From Octadecabacter antarcticus 307 (GTDB lineage Bacteria > Pseudomonadota > Alphaproteobacteria > Rhodobacterales > Rhodobacteraceae), in the NCBI RefSeq assembly GCF_000155675.2, contig NC_020911.1, positions 2,532,501-2,596,500 on the forward strand: a stretch of 64,000 nucleotides of DNA, in the 5' to 3' direction. Position 1 is the stretch's first letter, and the number at the start of each line of letters is the position of its first letter. Position numbers and translations under genes: made by a program. Below the pieces are notes generated by a model. The model was given only the letters and a program-made list of their open reading frames with translations. It was not told the DNA's origin and made no database searches. This document shows positions 9,259 to 19,385 of this stretch, one piece after another.

Positions 9259-10821
9259 TTACATAAAGCTATCAGGCATCGACGCCTTTTTCGCGGCAAC
9301 ATAGGCGTCAAGTTTGGCGCGGATTTCAGGGTCCAGAGGGGGTGCGACATAAGTGTCGACCAGCTTGGCCACCCGCACCGCAGCAAGCGCTTGGCTGTCG
9401 CGCGCGCCTTCTTCTTCCCATGTCTCAAAAGGTTTGTAATCAAACACTTCCGAGCGCCAGAAGGCCGACTTAAAATTCTTCTGGGTGTGTTCGCAGCCCA
9501 GATAATGCCCGCCAGGGCCGACTTCGCGAATGGCATCCATGGCTTGTGCGTTATCGTCAATTTCAACGCCGCGGGCCATGTGGTGCAGCGTGCCCAACTG
9601 GTCCGCATCGAGGACGAATTTTTCAAAGCTGGCGACAAGCCCGCCTTCGAGCCAGCCACACGAATGCAGCATAAAGTTCACACCCGACAACAGACCCATA
9701 TTCAAGCTGTTCGCTGTTTCATAGGCCGCCTGCGCGTCAGGTAATTTCGACCCGCAAAACGAACCCGCAGAGCGGTATGGCAGCCCCATACGGCGGGCCA
9801 ACTGCCCTGCCCCGTTGGTGATATGGGCGGCTTCGGGTGTGCCAAATGTTGGCGCGCCCGAATTCATGTCTATCGACGTCACAAATGTCCCAAAAATAAC
9901 CGGTGCACCGGGGCGAATGATCTGGCTGTAGGCTACACCTGCCATGACTTCAGCCAGAACCTGCGTTAGCGTGCCGATCACGGACACCGGCGCCATGGCA
10001 CCGCCCACGATAAACGGGCTGATGATCGCGGCTTGGTTGTGTTCAGCATAGATTTCCAAGGCACCCATCATGGTCGCATCAAACGTCAAAGGTGAATTTA
10101 TGTTAATGAGTGATGTCATCACTGTGTTGTCGCGCACAAAGTCTTTGCCGAACAAAATCTCACACATTTCGATGCTGTCTTGTGCGCGCGAAGGTTCTGT
10201 CACGGACCCCATAAACGGCTTATCGGACAGCGTCATGTGCGCCATTAACATATCAAGGTGACGTTTGTTGACTGGAACGTCCGTGGGTTCGCACACCGTG
10301 CCGCCCGAATGGTGCAGCCACTTTGACATGTAGGCGAGCTTCACAAACTTTTCGAAATCGGCAATCGTCGCGTAGCGCCGCCCGCCTTCGTTGTCGCGCA
10401 CAAATGGCGGGCCGTAAACTGGCGCAAGCACCAGATTGTTGCCGCCCACGGTGACAGATCGTTCGGGGTTGCGGGCGTGCTGCACAAAGGTGCTCGGCGC
10501 GGTTGCACATAGTTTGCGCGCCAGACCCTTGGGAATGCGCACCCGTTCACCAGTGACCTCAGCGCCGACAGATTTCCAACGCTCAAGCGCCGCAGGATTG
10601 TCCACAAACGCCACGCCGATTTCTTCCAGCACAATTTCCGCATTGGCTTCAATGATGTTCAACGCCTCTTCGGACAGCATCTCAAGGTTAGGGATATTCC
10701 GCTCAATCGTTTTGGCGGTATCAAAGCTAACGGCGGTGCGTTCTGCCCGCCGTGCAGCCCCGCCGCCCCCGCGCCCACGTCGCGCGCCGCTTGCTGGTGC
10801 TTGTTCGGTTGCGTCAGTCAT
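9259..10821 (-). CDS. Trimethylamine methyltransferase (MttB) family protein, non-pyrrolysine type
   Basis: A 520-residue MttB-superfamily protein. Family members transfer methyl groups from quaternary or tertiary amines to a corrinoid protein. The frame runs without any internal stop, so the amber-encoded pyrrolysine of true archaeal MttB is absent, as in glycine-betaine methyltransferase (MtgB) and relatives. The N-terminus is Arg/Gly-rich (about residues 13-25), and motifs such as GGAMAPVSVIGTLTQ and FGTPEAAHITNGAGQLARR mark the barrel. GAGG precedes the ATG. No corrinoid protein or methyl-accepting partner is adjacent, so the substrate cannot be stated. Roseobacters usually carry several such paralogues. 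Confidence 0.88.
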   Translation of the reverse strand: MTDATEQAPASGARRGRGGGGAARRAERTAVSFDTAKTIERNIPNLEMLSEEALNIIEANAEIVLEEIGVAFVDNPAALERWKSVGAEVTGERVRIPKGLARKLCATAPSTFVQHARNPERSVTVGGNNLVLAPVYGPPFVRDNEGGRRYATIADFEKFVKLAYMSKWLHHSGGTVCEPTDVPVNKRHLDMLMAHMTLSDKPFMGSVTEPSRAQDSIEMCEILFGKDFVRDNTVMTSLININSPLTFDATMMGALEIYAEHNQAAIISPFIVGGAMAPVSVIGTLTQVLAEVMAGVAYSQIIRPGAPVIFGTFVTSIDMNSGAPTFGTPEAAHITNGAGQLARRMGLPYRSAGSFCGSKLPDAQAAYETANSLNMGLLSGVNFMLHSCGWLEGGLVASFEKFVLDADQLGTLHHMARGVEIDDNAQAMDAIREVGPGGHYLGCEHTQKNFKSAFWRSEVFDYKPFETWEEEGARDSQALAAVRVAKLVDTYVAPPLDPEIRAKLDAYVAAKKASMPDSFM

Positions 10822-10988
10822 ACCATTAACCTCAAAAGAATCCCGTTACTGCGCAAGCTACACCGCAAGGGCGTTTGCACTTTGGGAATAAGCGGCGAAT
10901 GGGGGGCGAAAGCGACATTGCGCGCGTCACCGCGCCCTTACAGACACCGCACCCTTGCACACGGGCCCCTGTCGATTTACGAGGCGAT

Positions 10989-12563
10989 ATGGACATAGAT
11001 ACACACGACTGCCTCCTCATTATCGACTTCGGGTCCCAAGTGACGCAACTTATTGCGCGGCGTTTGCGTGAACAGAACGTCTATTGCGAAATTCACCCCT
11101 ATCAGAACGTCACCGACGCGATGTTGGCCGATCTGAACCCCAAGGCAGTTATCCTGTCGGGGGGGCCGGATTCAGTGACCCGTGCGGGCAGTCCGCGCGC
11201 GCCCAATAGCCTGTGGCGTATGGGCATTCCGGTTCTTGGCATCTGCTATGGCCAGCAAACAATGATGCAACAATTGGGTGGTCTGGTTGAAGGCGGCAAG
11301 ATTTCCGGTGGCGGTGGCACTGCTGAATTTGGCCGCGCCAAAGTAACGCCTGCGGGCACGCTTGATTTGCTGGACGGTTGGTTTGATGCTGGCCCCGAAC
11401 AGGTGTGGATGTCGCACGGCGACCACGTCTCGAAGATCGCACCGGGGTTTGAGGTTTATGGAACCTCACCCAACGCGCCCTATGCGGTGATTGCAGATAC
11501 ATCGCGCAACTACTACGGCGTGCAGTTTCATCCCGAAGTCCACCACACGCCACGCGGCGCCAAATTGTATGAAAACTTTGTACGCCTTGCGGGTTTCAAA
11601 GGCGGCTGGACGATGGACGCTTACCGCGACATCGCGATTGCGAAAATTCGCGAACAGGTCGGCGACAAACAAGTGATTTGCGGGCTTTCCGGTGGCGTGG
11701 ATTCGTCCGTGACTGCCGCGTTGTTGCACGAAGCGATTGGCGATCAGCTTACATGTGTGTTCGTTGATCACGGGCTGTTGCGCCTGAACGAAGCCGATGA
11801 CGTCATGACCATGTTTCGCGACAACATGAATCTGAAAGTCATCTATGCCGACGAAAAAGAATTGTTTCTTGGCGCACTTGAGGGGCAATCAGACCCCGAA
11901 ACCAAACGCAAAATCATCGGTGGCTTGTTCATCGACGTGTTCCAGAAATATGCAAATAAGATCGAGGGCGCAGAATTCTTGGCGCAAGGCACGCTGTATC
12001 CCGATGTGATCGAAAGCGTTTCGTTCTCTGGTGGACCTAGTGTCACCATCAAAAGCCATCACAATGTCGGCGGCTTGCCCGAAAAGATGGGCCTGAAGCT
12101 GGTCGAACCCCTGCGCGAGCTGTTCAAAGACGAAGTGCGCGCGCTGGGTCGTGAACTTGGCCTGCCCGCGTCGTTCATTGGCCGCCACCCGTTCCCCGGC
12201 CCCGGTCTGGCGATCCGATGCCCTGGTGAAATTACCCGCGAAAAGCTCGATATCCTACGCCAAGCCGACGCTGTCTATATCGACCAAATCCGCAAACACG
12301 GTTTGTATCATGATATCTGGCAGGCCTTTGTAGCTATTCTGCCCGTGCGCACTGTTGGCGTTATGGGCGATGGGCGCACCTATGACTTCGCCTGTGCGTT
12401 GCGCGCAGTGACATCTGTGGATGGCATGACCGCCGATTACTATCCGTTCAGCCACAATTTTCTTGGCGAAACCGCAACGCGAATTATCAACGAAGTCGCG
12501 GGCATTAACCGCGTCACCTACGACATCACATCCAAACCCCCCGGCACCATTGAATGGGAGTAA
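10989..12563 (+). CDS. guaA: GMP synthase (glutamine-hydrolysing)
   Basis: A 524-residue enzyme that converts XMP to GMP. The N-terminal class I amidotransferase domain begins [17 protein letters not shown] and has the catalytic cysteine in [13 protein letters not shown] (about residue 83) and the histidine/glutamate in [11 protein letters not shown]. The ATP pyrophosphatase domain has the P-loop [13 protein letters not shown] (about residues 231-243). The C-terminal dimerisation domain ends [12 protein letters not shown] 10989 is preferred, with GAGG five bases upstream; the frame is open further 5' but not conserved there. The stop overlaps the next gene. Confidence 0.97.
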   Translation: MDIDTHDCLLIIDFGSQVTQLIARRLREQNVYCEIHPYQNVTDAMLADLNPKAVILSGGPDSVTRAGSPRAPNSLWRMGIPVLGICYGQQTMMQQLGGLVEGGKISGGGGTAEFGRAKVTPAGTLDLLDGWFDAGPEQVWMSHGDHVSKIAPGFEVYGTSPNAPYAVIADTSRNYYGVQFHPEVHHTPRGAKLYENFVRLAGFKGGWTMDAYRDIAIAKIREQVGDKQVICGLSGGVDSSVTAALLHEAIGDQLTCVFVDHGLLRLNEADDVMTMFRDNMNLKVIYADEKELFLGALEGQSDPETKRKIIGGLFIDVFQKYANKIEGAEFLAQGTLYPDVIESVSFSGGPSVTIKSHHNVGGLPEKMGLKLVEPLRELFKDEVRALGRELGLPASFIGRHPFPGPGLAIRCPGEITREKLDILRQADAVYIDQIRKHGLYHDIWQAFVAILPVRTVGVMGDGRTYDFACALRAVTSVDGMTADYYPFSHNFLGETATRIINEVAGINRVTYDITSKPPGTIEWE

Positions 12564-13228
12564 TGCTGCTTGTTCGCAGTGTAGGGCGGCTCTTTAAGTT
12601 TGCGATTTTGGCATTCGTGTTGATGACGCTATCGATACTGGCGTGGACGTTTATGTGGCCACAACCTGAACTGCGCGCACTGCAACCCGCGGATGCAATC
12701 GTGTGTCTGGGTGGCGGGATGAACGCGAACGGCGCATTGTCCGCCCCGACCCTGACGCGCGTCGAACGCTGTGTGCAATTGTTTGAGGCTGGTTTGGCCC
12801 CCGTCATCGTCTTTTCCGGCGGCATCGCGCGCCCGAACGGTCCGAGTGCGGGCAGGCAGATGGGTCGCATCGCGATGACCCTGGGTTTGCCGCAAAATGC
12901 AATTGTGCAAGAAGGTCTTGCGCAGTCGACGTTGCAAAATGCCCTGTTTTCACTACCGTTGATCCCGAACGCTGAACGCATCATCATAGTCACCGAAGCC
13001 TTCCACCTGCCGCGATCTTGGGCGTCGTTTCGCTGGGCGCGATGGGAACTTGGCCATCCTGCGAATTCATTCACGCTGGTGATGTCCGAAGATGTGCGTC
13101 GTGACCCGCTCACCGGGGATGTCCGCTGGAACATCATTGTGCGTGAAAGTCTTGCAATCTGGTTTAATGCAGTGCGCGCTTTGGCTTATTCTGTCGCACC
13201 TCACAACCCTGTTTATTGGCTTCATTGA
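12563..13228 (+). CDS. YdcF/DUF218 family membrane-anchored protein
   Basis: A 221-residue protein with one N-terminal membrane segment and a DUF218 domain. The domain motifs are DAIVCLGGGMN (about residue 43), IVFSGGIARPNG and IIIVTEAFHLPRSWASFR, a pattern shared with SanA/ElyC/YdcF proteins implicated in envelope biogenesis. The biochemical activity is not established. The ATG at 12563 overlaps the guaA stop (TAATG) and follows GGGAG, so translational coupling is likely; a start at 12554 would add three residues. Confidence 0.82.
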   Translation: MLLVRSVGRLFKFAILAFVLMTLSILAWTFMWPQPELRALQPADAIVCLGGGMNANGALSAPTLTRVERCVQLFEAGLAPVIVFSGGIARPNGPSAGRQMGRIAMTLGLPQNAIVQEGLAQSTLQNALFSLPLIPNAERIIIVTEAFHLPRSWASFRWARWELGHPANSFTLVMSEDVRRDPLTGDVRWNIIVRESLAIWFNAVRALAYSVAPHNPVYWLH

Positions 13229-13237
13229 CGCTGTAGG

Positions 13238-14253
13238 CTAGGCGTCACATCCAGTGAGGTAGTAGGGGCTTTTCTTAAACAACTCTGGTTTGAGTTTGTG
13301 CCAGTCTTTCATGGCCTGCGAGGGCGTTTTGCTCTGCAGAACAGACTGCGGGAGTTGTCGATTATAGAGCAAGACATAACGGTGCATCGTCGCATTAAGG
13401 TCTTCCCCTGATCGGAAGTGATGGCTTTGAAGGACATCCTCTATACGCCCGTTGAACCGCTCAACCATGCCGTTGGTTTGAGGCGATTGTGGTGGTGTCA
13501 AACGGTGCTCGATGCCGAGTTCGGTGCACAGCTTGTCAAACTCATGTTTGCCGGTCGCGGCACGCTTGCGCAGGCCAAAGAGGCGGTCAGTGAACTCCTT
13601 CCCATTATCCATTGCCCGGCAGGGTATTGCGCAGCAATATCCCGAGAGGGGGTAAGAATGGTGCGAATGTGCAGCGGACAAGCGCGCTCAAGGTCACGTA
13701 GGAAACGTCGGGCATTGGCGGCAGTTTTGTTGCTATAGATACCAATGAACACCCACCGCGTGGCGCGATCGATGGCGACAAACAAGTAGCGGCGTGATGT
13801 CTCATCGGCCATTTGCGGCAGATATTTAACGTCAATGTGGATGTATCCGAGCTCATAAGCCTTGAAGGCGCTGTGCTTTGGCTTCGCCTCTTTGACCTTC
13901 AGGTCGCGCAGATTACCCACCCCATGACGACGCAAGCATCGATCCAAGCCCGAGCGTGAAACGTTCGGATTCAGAAACTCCCGGACCACTGCAAGTAAGT
14001 CATCAAGTGACACCAAAAGCGTCTTACGCAACGCCACCGCAACAAACTCCTGCGCTGGCGTGAGCGTCGTTTGCAAGCGATGTGGCGTGTGACTGCGGTC
14101 TTCGACACCGTCGCGGTGTCGCCACTTCAAAACGGTCTGCTCAGAGATGCCGTAGCGTTCACCCACCATCCAGGCCGGATCGTCGCTGGCTTGAATGGCG
14201 GCTCTAATCTTTGGTGTCGTCGTCGCTTGACTATGCAGTCGAATGAGCATCAC
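13238..14253 (-). pseudogene. IS481-family transposase interrupted by a palindromic element
   Basis: The N-terminal helix-turn-helix region (ASDDPAWMVGERYGISEQTVLKWRHR) and the first catalytic motif (YIHIDVKYLPQMADE) read from 14253. The frame breaks immediately before the second catalytic motif DNGKEFTD, where a 40-bp palindromic element (13613-13650) is inserted. It resumes in another frame as NGKEFTDRLFGLRKR and continues through the third catalytic glutamate region (QTNGMVERFNGRIED) to YYLTGCDA. Removing the element would restore one continuous protein, so the insertion is the lesion. Confidence 0.85.
13613..13650 (+). repeat. Palindromic element E1
   Basis: TGCCCGGCA box, stem GGGTATTGC / GCAATATCCC with loop GCA (one bulge), tail GAGAGGG. 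Inserted in the IS481 transposase just before the catalytic DNG codons; antisense to the transposase. Confidence 0.9.
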
Positions 14254-14562
14254 GTTTCTCCTTCCGAATGTCCTCTAAGACCGATCTTGCCATGAAAAAG
14301 GCCGAACGCCGAGGGTCAATGTGATCATCCGGGATGGAACGCCTAGGCTCTGTGCAGAGGCATATCTATAGCCTCTATACTGATCGCTTCATCCACTGCG
14401 CCGCAGGATTTTAACGGCCAAGGCACTGCTCCTGAGAGGGAATGGGACACCAATGTTGATGGTGCGCAGATCATGTGAAATCAGCGATTACGCGGCGCAA
14501 GTTCGCACACAGTGCGGCGAAACACCTGTATTTCTGGACGGAAGTTGCACCGAAGCTGACCG

Positions 14563-15180
14563 CTAGCGCAGCGCCGCAACGATCAAAACCGACGACATTT
14601 CGCCCACCGAACAGACCGCAAAGTCGCGCGCGGTATATCCGATGTCATACCACTGCGCCCGCGCAGTCAGGCCAATGGTGATGCGCGGCCCTGAGTTGAT
14701 CGGCTGACGTCCCCAATGGGCATCGGTAAACGGTTCGCCTATGAATAGCTGGGGCAAATCTGCGCGTGCAAGACCTGCTAACGCCATCAACACCCCTGCC
14801 ACGCATTCGACCTGCCGCGTGACCATCCCGCGCAAGGCAGCTTCTTCGCTGCGACGATTGCGAATGGCACGCAATGCCACATCCGCTATGCCGTGGCGCA
14901 CTTGGATAGCATGGCCCAAAACATGGGCCATTTCGTAAGGAGCCTGCGGACGCATGCTAAAGTCTTCGCTGACGAAGATCAGGTTCTGCGTAGCACAATA
15001 GCCGATGTGGGGGTTGGAATTGCGCCCGCCACCGCAAGCAGCGTTCAAATCTGCGCGCCCTTCAACCAATGGAATCTGCCCAAAGAGAGCCCTTGCCGTA
15101 TCATGAACGGCAATTGGATCAGCAATTGCGGAATGACATACGAGGGCGGAAAGCACCATAAGCACAAGGACTTTTTTCAT
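14563..15180 (-). CDS. Secreted protein resembling neutral zinc metallopeptidases, catalytic Glu replaced
   Basis: A 205-residue protein with a clear signal peptide (MKKVLVLMVLSALVCHSAIA). The middle matches the pattern of neutral zinc metallopeptidases (YpfJ/PF04228-like). AHVLGHAIQVRHG aligns with the usual AHEYGHHVQ, and QVECVAGV aligns with the downstream ADCYAGV. In this alignment the catalytic glutamate of HExxH is valine while both zinc-ligand histidines remain. It may therefore be a non-catalytic relative. The gene stands alone next to a convergent-oriented dead IS481. The family assignment is by motif pattern only. Confidence 0.6.
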   Translation of the reverse strand: MKKVLVLMVLSALVCHSAIADPIAVHDTARALFGQIPLVEGRADLNAACGGGRNSNPHIGYCATQNLIFVSEDFSMRPQAPYEMAHVLGHAIQVRHGIADVALRAIRNRRSEEAALRGMVTRQVECVAGVLMALAGLARADLPQLFIGEPFTDAHWGRQPINSGPRITIGLTARAQWYDIGYTARDFAVCSVGEMSSVLIVAALR

Positions 15181-15251
15181 TCCATTATCTCTCGCCCTTG
15201 CGCCCGTCGTGTCAAGCTGGCAGCACTAACTTAACAGCTTGGAACACGGTA

Positions 15252-16133
15252 ATGTCAGACATCTTTCGCGCAGCCCTCTGGATGACGGGGGCAATCGTTT
15301 CGTTCACATCCATGGCGATTACGGGCCGCGTAGTCAGTGTCGAACTCGACACGTTCGAAATTATGATGTTTCGCAGCTTAACGGGAATCGTTGTCGTGCT
15401 GATCGTGGGTAGCGTTGCAGGCACATTGCGCCAAGTGAATCGCCAGCAATTCGGTCTTCACGTCACCCGCAACCTTGCGCATTTTATCGGGCAGAACCTG
15501 TGGTTCTTTGCCCTGCCCCTGATCCCACTGACGCAACTCTTTGCTCTGGAATTCACCTCGCCGATCTGGGTCATCGTGCTGGCGCCGTTTTTGCTGGGCG
15601 AACGTCTTTCGCCAATCGGCGTTCTCGCTGCCACTTTGGGGTTCCTTGGTGTTATGATCGTGACGCAGCCGTTTCAAACCGAAATTTCGCTCGGCACCAT
15701 TGCCGCCGCCTGCGCCGCAGTTTCTTTCGCGTTCACTGCGATCTTCACCCGCAGATTAACCCGTACACAATCCATCACCTGCATCATGTTCTGGCTCACG
15801 GTGATGCAGGCGATCTTCGGCATCATCGGCGCAGGCTATGACGGCGACATCGCAATGCCGTCCGGTGCCACTTTGCCATGGATCATCCTGATCGGGTTTG
15901 CGGGGCTTTTGGCGCACTTCTGTCTGACTAAAGCCCTGTCGCTGGCCCCTGCCAGTATTGTCATGCCCATCGATTTCATCCGTCTGCCGGTCATTGCGAT
16001 TGTCGCGGCGCAAATATACGGCGAAGTGCTTGATTTATGGGTGTTTGTTGGTGCTGTGATCATTTTTGGGGCAAATTATCTGAATATTTCGTTCGGACAG
16101 CGACCCACCCGAATTGCCGTTACATCAAAGTGA
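15252..16133 (+). CDS. EamA/DMT-family transporter
   Basis: A 293-residue inner-membrane protein with about ten hydrophobic segments arranged as two EamA repeats. The first repeat contains QNLWFFALPLIPLTQLFALEFTSPIWV and the second LAHFCLTKALSLAPASIVMPIDFIRLP. Family members export metabolites or amino acids, or take up compounds by exchange; the substrate cannot be told from sequence. ATG 15252 is chosen because the first membrane segment follows directly. The gene is monocistronic as far as can be seen. Confidence 0.85.
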   Translation: MSDIFRAALWMTGAIVSFTSMAITGRVVSVELDTFEIMMFRSLTGIVVVLIVGSVAGTLRQVNRQQFGLHVTRNLAHFIGQNLWFFALPLIPLTQLFALEFTSPIWVIVLAPFLLGERLSPIGVLAATLGFLGVMIVTQPFQTEISLGTIAAACAAVSFAFTAIFTRRLTRTQSITCIMFWLTVMQAIFGIIGAGYDGDIAMPSGATLPWIILIGFAGLLAHFCLTKALSLAPASIVMPIDFIRLPVIAIVAAQIYGEVLDLWVFVGAVIIFGANYLNISFGQRPTRIAVTSK

Positions 16134-16247
16134 CGCTGCGGAGCGAACGTAGCGTCAAACACGGTTTCGGATTGACCAAAATGCCGCACTTTCCGTAGGG
16201 TGCTGCCAGGGAAACAACCGCTAAGCCGTGGTTAAGGGATGAAGTAA

Positions 16248-17351
16248 ATGAAAAACCTCACAACTGCAGGCGCGATCCTGCTTATGACGACAAGCATGGT
16301 GCAAGCGCTTGGTCTTGACAGATCAGGCCAGAACATCGGCGTTATCTTCGAAGAAGCTGACAACTATGTTGAACTGACTTTCGGATCGATCTCACCATCC
16401 GCGAGCGGCACAGATATCGCTGGTGTTGCAACAGGCAATGTTACGCAAGATTTCACCCAAATGGGACTTGCGTTTAAGCAGCAGTACACTGGCCAATTCT
16501 CGGCCGCGTTTATTGTTGATCAGCCATACGGTGCTGACATTCTTTATCCTGCGGCATCACCAGTTCTGGGCCTGACGGCTGCTGACCTCAATTCTGTGGC
16601 ATATTCCGTGATCGGTCGCTACAAGTTGGACAACGGCTTTAGCGTTCACGGTGGTCTTCGTATGCAGACACTCGACGCAAACATCACTTTGGGCGGCGCC
16701 GCATACGGCGGCCTGAACGGCTACAACGTTGATCTAGGTGAAGACACTGAACTGGGTTACCTTTTTGGTGCTGCCTACGAACGCCCTGACATAGCATTGC
16801 GTGTCGCTCTAACTTATTTCAACGCTGTTGATCATTCCTTTGATACGCAAGAGAATATCAATCCTGGTGTCACAACGCAGACCAATGTGACCTCTCCACA
16901 AGCCGTAAATCTGGATTTCCAGACTGGCGTTGCGGCTAACACGCTGGTGTTTGGTTCGGTCCGTTGGGCGGATTACTCCCAGGTCATAGTGTCGCCAGCC
17001 ACTTTCTCTACTGTAACAGGCGGCGCTTCCTTGACGGACATTGATTCCGGCTTTGCCTATAACATCGGTGTTGGTCGTCGTTTCTCGGATGCGTTTTCCG
17101 CGTCCCTGTCGGTCGGCTATGAACCGACAGGTGACGATTTGGTATCGCCACTTGCACCAACCAACGGGAACTACTCAGTTGCTCTTGGCGGCGCGTACAC
17201 CATGGACAACGGGTTCGAGATTTCGGGCGGCGTGCGCTACATTGTGCTGGGCGATGCCAGCCCTGAGACGGGGACACCTGATGTTGCTCGCGCGTCTTTT
17301 ACAGACAACGACGCAATCGCGGTTGGCCTAAAACTCGCTTACAGTTTCTAA
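16248..17351 (+). CDS. FadL/OmpP1-type outer-membrane porin
   Basis: A 367-residue predicted outer-membrane beta-barrel with a signal peptide (LTTAGAILLMTTSMVQA). The protein is rich in alternating hydrophobic strands and ends with an aromatic C-terminal residue (VGLKLAYSF), the usual outer-membrane insertion signal. The N-terminal plug-like stretch LDRSGQNIGVIFE and length fit the FadL/TodX family, which passes hydrophobic molecules such as fatty acids across the outer membrane. GGGATGAAGT precedes the ATG, and a strong terminator follows. The substrate is inferred from the family. Confidence 0.82.
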   Translation: MKNLTTAGAILLMTTSMVQALGLDRSGQNIGVIFEEADNYVELTFGSISPSASGTDIAGVATGNVTQDFTQMGLAFKQQYTGQFSAAFIVDQPYGADILYPAASPVLGLTAADLNSVAYSVIGRYKLDNGFSVHGGLRMQTLDANITLGGAAYGGLNGYNVDLGEDTELGYLFGAAYERPDIALRVALTYFNAVDHSFDTQENINPGVTTQTNVTSPQAVNLDFQTGVAANTLVFGSVRWADYSQVIVSPATFSTVTGGASLTDIDSGFAYNIGVGRRFSDAFSASLSVGYEPTGDDLVSPLAPTNGNYSVALGGAYTMDNGFEISGGVRYIVLGDASPETGTPDVARASFTDNDAIAVGLKLAYSF

Positions 17352-17374
17352 AACAGAAACCACGTAACAATCGT

Positions 17375-17405
17375 AAGCCCCGCCTATCAACAGGTGGGGC
17401 TTTTT
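17375..17405 (+). terminator. Terminator after fadL-type gene
   Basis: Stem AAGCCCCGCCT / AGGTGGGGCTT with loop ATCAAC, followed by TTTTT. Confidence 0.93.
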
Positions 17406-17442
17406 CGTTGCCCCGTTCGCCCCGTCACGCTAGCAAAGCCCC

Positions 17443-18306
17443 ATGATATACCAAACCGCATCAGACTGGACCAATGCAGCACAAAAACGCGTGCTGTTGT
17501 TTGCGATGTCGGGCCTTGGCAAAACCCATGTGTCCGCGATGTTGCGCGAAACGCGGGACTGGTTTCACTATTCAATCGATTACCGAATCGGCACGCGCTA
17601 TATGGGTGAATACATCGCCGATAATGCCAAAGCCGAGGCGATGAAGGTGCCGTTCCTGCGCGAGTTGCTGCTGAGCGATAGTATCCATATCGGGTCCAAT
17701 ATTTCCTTCGATAATCTGACCCCCGTCAGCACATATTTGGGCAAACCGGGGGACCCCGCCAAAGGTGGCCTGCCCATGGCGGAATACCAGCGCCGTCAAG
17801 ATCAATTCCGCCGCGCCGAACTCGACGCGTTGCGCGACACACCGTATTTCATTGATCGTGCGCAGGCCCTTTATGGCTATCCGCATTTTGTCTGTGACAC
17901 CGGCGGGTCGATCTGTGAATGGGTCGACGCAGGCGATCCAGCGGACCCTGTGTTGAGAATGCTGTCTGACAGTTGCCTAATGGTCTGGATAAAGGGCAGC
18001 GACGATCACACCGTCGATCTGGTAGAACGCTTTGACAAAGCCCCCAAACCCATGGCCTATGAGCCGGAATTTTTATTGGCGGCTTGGGGTGAATATATGC
18101 GCGAAAACAAATATTTAGCGGTCGATGTTGATCCAAATTCATTCATTCGTTGGATCTTTGCGCGCGCGCTGGCGCATCGCCAACCCCGCTACGAAGCCAT
18201 GGCAAATAATTGGGGCATCACCGTGCAGGCGTCTGACATGGCATCTGTTCGCGACGAAGCCGACTTTGTGGCCGTCATCGCGCAAGGCCTTGCAGTGCGC
18301 GACTAG
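17443..18306 (+). CDS. P-loop ATPase of unknown role
   Basis: A 287-residue soluble protein with a Walker A-like loop [11 protein letters not shown] near the N-terminus (about residues 21-31). No transporter signature (LSGGQ) or membrane segment is present. Roseobacter relatives are annotated only as ATPase. The gene is 40 bp upstream of metA on the same strand, so they may share a transcript, but no functional link can be claimed. The region between them is too short for a SAM-II riboswitch. Confidence 0.65.
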   Translation: MIYQTASDWTNAAQKRVLLFAMSGLGKTHVSAMLRETRDWFHYSIDYRIGTRYMGEYIADNAKAEAMKVPFLRELLLSDSIHIGSNISFDNLTPVSTYLGKPGDPAKGGLPMAEYQRRQDQFRRAELDALRDTPYFIDRAQALYGYPHFVCDTGGSICEWVDAGDPADPVLRMLSDSCLMVWIKGSDDHTVDLVERFDKAPKPMAYEPEFLLAAWGEYMRENKYLAVDVDPNSFIRWIFARALAHRQPRYEAMANNWGITVQASDMASVRDEADFVAVIAQGLAVRD

Positions 18307-18346
18307 CCCGCCTACCTGCCTTCCTTCCCAACATAGGACCAATCAC

Positions 18347-19324
18347 ATGCCCATCCGTCTCCCCCGATCTCTGCCAGCTTTTGACGTGCTGTCGCGCGAA
18401 GGCGTGATGGTGATGGGACAGACTGCAGCCGATCAACAAGATATCCGCCCCATGCGGATTGGTATCCTGAACCTAATGCCAAAGAAGATTCAGACGGAAA
18501 ATCAATTCGCTAGGCTGATTGGTGCGACACCTTTGCAGATCGAGTTAACCCTGATCCGCATGTCCGAACACGAGGCCCGCAACACCGCTGCCAACCACAT
18601 GGAAGAATTCTACCGCACCTTCCAGGAGGTGAAAGATCAAAAATTCGACGGCCTCATTATCACCGGCGCGCCCATCGAACACCTCGACTTCGAAGATGTT
18701 ACCTATTGGGATGAGTTGTGCGAGGTTATGGACTGGACCCAGACCAACGTGCATTCCACTTTCGGCGTTTGCTGGGGCGGTATGGCAATGATCAACCACT
18801 TCCACGGCGTAAAGAAACACCTGCTGTCAGAGAAACTTTTTGGCTGCTACCGCCACATGAACTTCGCACCGCAAAGCCCTTATCTCAGGGGGTTTTCCGA
18901 CGAAATGTCGATGCCAGTCAGTCGCTGGACTGAGATGATGTGCGACGAAATTGACGCTGCTGGCCTGACGACGCTGCTGCATTCAGACGAGGTCGGCCCC
19001 GCGCTGGTGCAAGACCCTGATCACCGAGCGCTATATGTGTTCAACCATTTTGAATATGACAGCGACACGTTGAACCAAGAATACCTGCGCGATTTGGCGT
19101 CAAACCAGATTGCTGGCGCAGACATCCAGCTTCCAGTCAATTACTTCCCGAATGATGACCCGACAAAAACACCGCTCAATCGTTGGCGCAGTCACGCACA
19201 TCTTCTTTACGGCAACTGGATTTCGGAAATCTACCTGACGACGCCATACGATATTGATCAGATCGGGCTGTCCAGCACTGACCTGCGCGCCGCGTCCGAT
19301 GCCAATCCTGACACCACAGAATAA
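18347..19324 (+). CDS. metA: Homoserine O-acyltransferase (MetA family)
   Basis: A 325-residue enzyme of methionine biosynthesis that acylates homoserine. In alphaproteobacteria this family often uses acetyl-CoA rather than succinyl-CoA; the sequence alone does not let me decide. It contains the conserved start [28 protein letters not shown], the catalytic cysteine in [10 protein letters not shown] (about residue 142), and the histidine/glutamate in [11 protein letters not shown] 18347 is preceded by AGGA; the frame is open upstream but non-conserved. Full-length and intact. Confidence 0.94.
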   Translation: MPIRLPRSLPAFDVLSREGVMVMGQTAADQQDIRPMRIGILNLMPKKIQTENQFARLIGATPLQIELTLIRMSEHEARNTAANHMEEFYRTFQEVKDQKFDGLIITGAPIEHLDFEDVTYWDELCEVMDWTQTNVHSTFGVCWGGMAMINHFHGVKKHLLSEKLFGCYRHMNFAPQSPYLRGFSDEMSMPVSRWTEMMCDEIDAAGLTTLLHSDEVGPALVQDPDHRALYVFNHFEYDSDTLNQEYLRDLASNQIAGADIQLPVNYFPNDDPTKTPLNRWRSHAHLLYGNWISEIYLTTPYDIDQIGLSSTDLRAASDANPDTTE

Positions 19325-19385
19325 CTGAAATTTTGCCAGCACGATTTGCGTTCTTGGGTATGCCCCCTATGTAAAGGTATGAAAC

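Larger units (their letters stand above)
13232..14356 (-). mobile_element. IS481-family insertion sequence, inactivated
   Basis: A broken IS481 transposase gene is flanked by imperfect terminal repeats. TGTAGGCTAGGCGTCACATCC on the left resembles the reverse complement of the right end (GGATGGAACGCCTAGG...). Exact ends and target duplication are uncertain. One palindromic element interrupts it. Confidence 0.75.

Noticed and set aside
18307..18346. SAM-II riboswitch before metA
   Set aside because: Only 40 bp separate the stop of the upstream gene and the metA start, and no SAM-II-like pseudoknot sequence was recognised.
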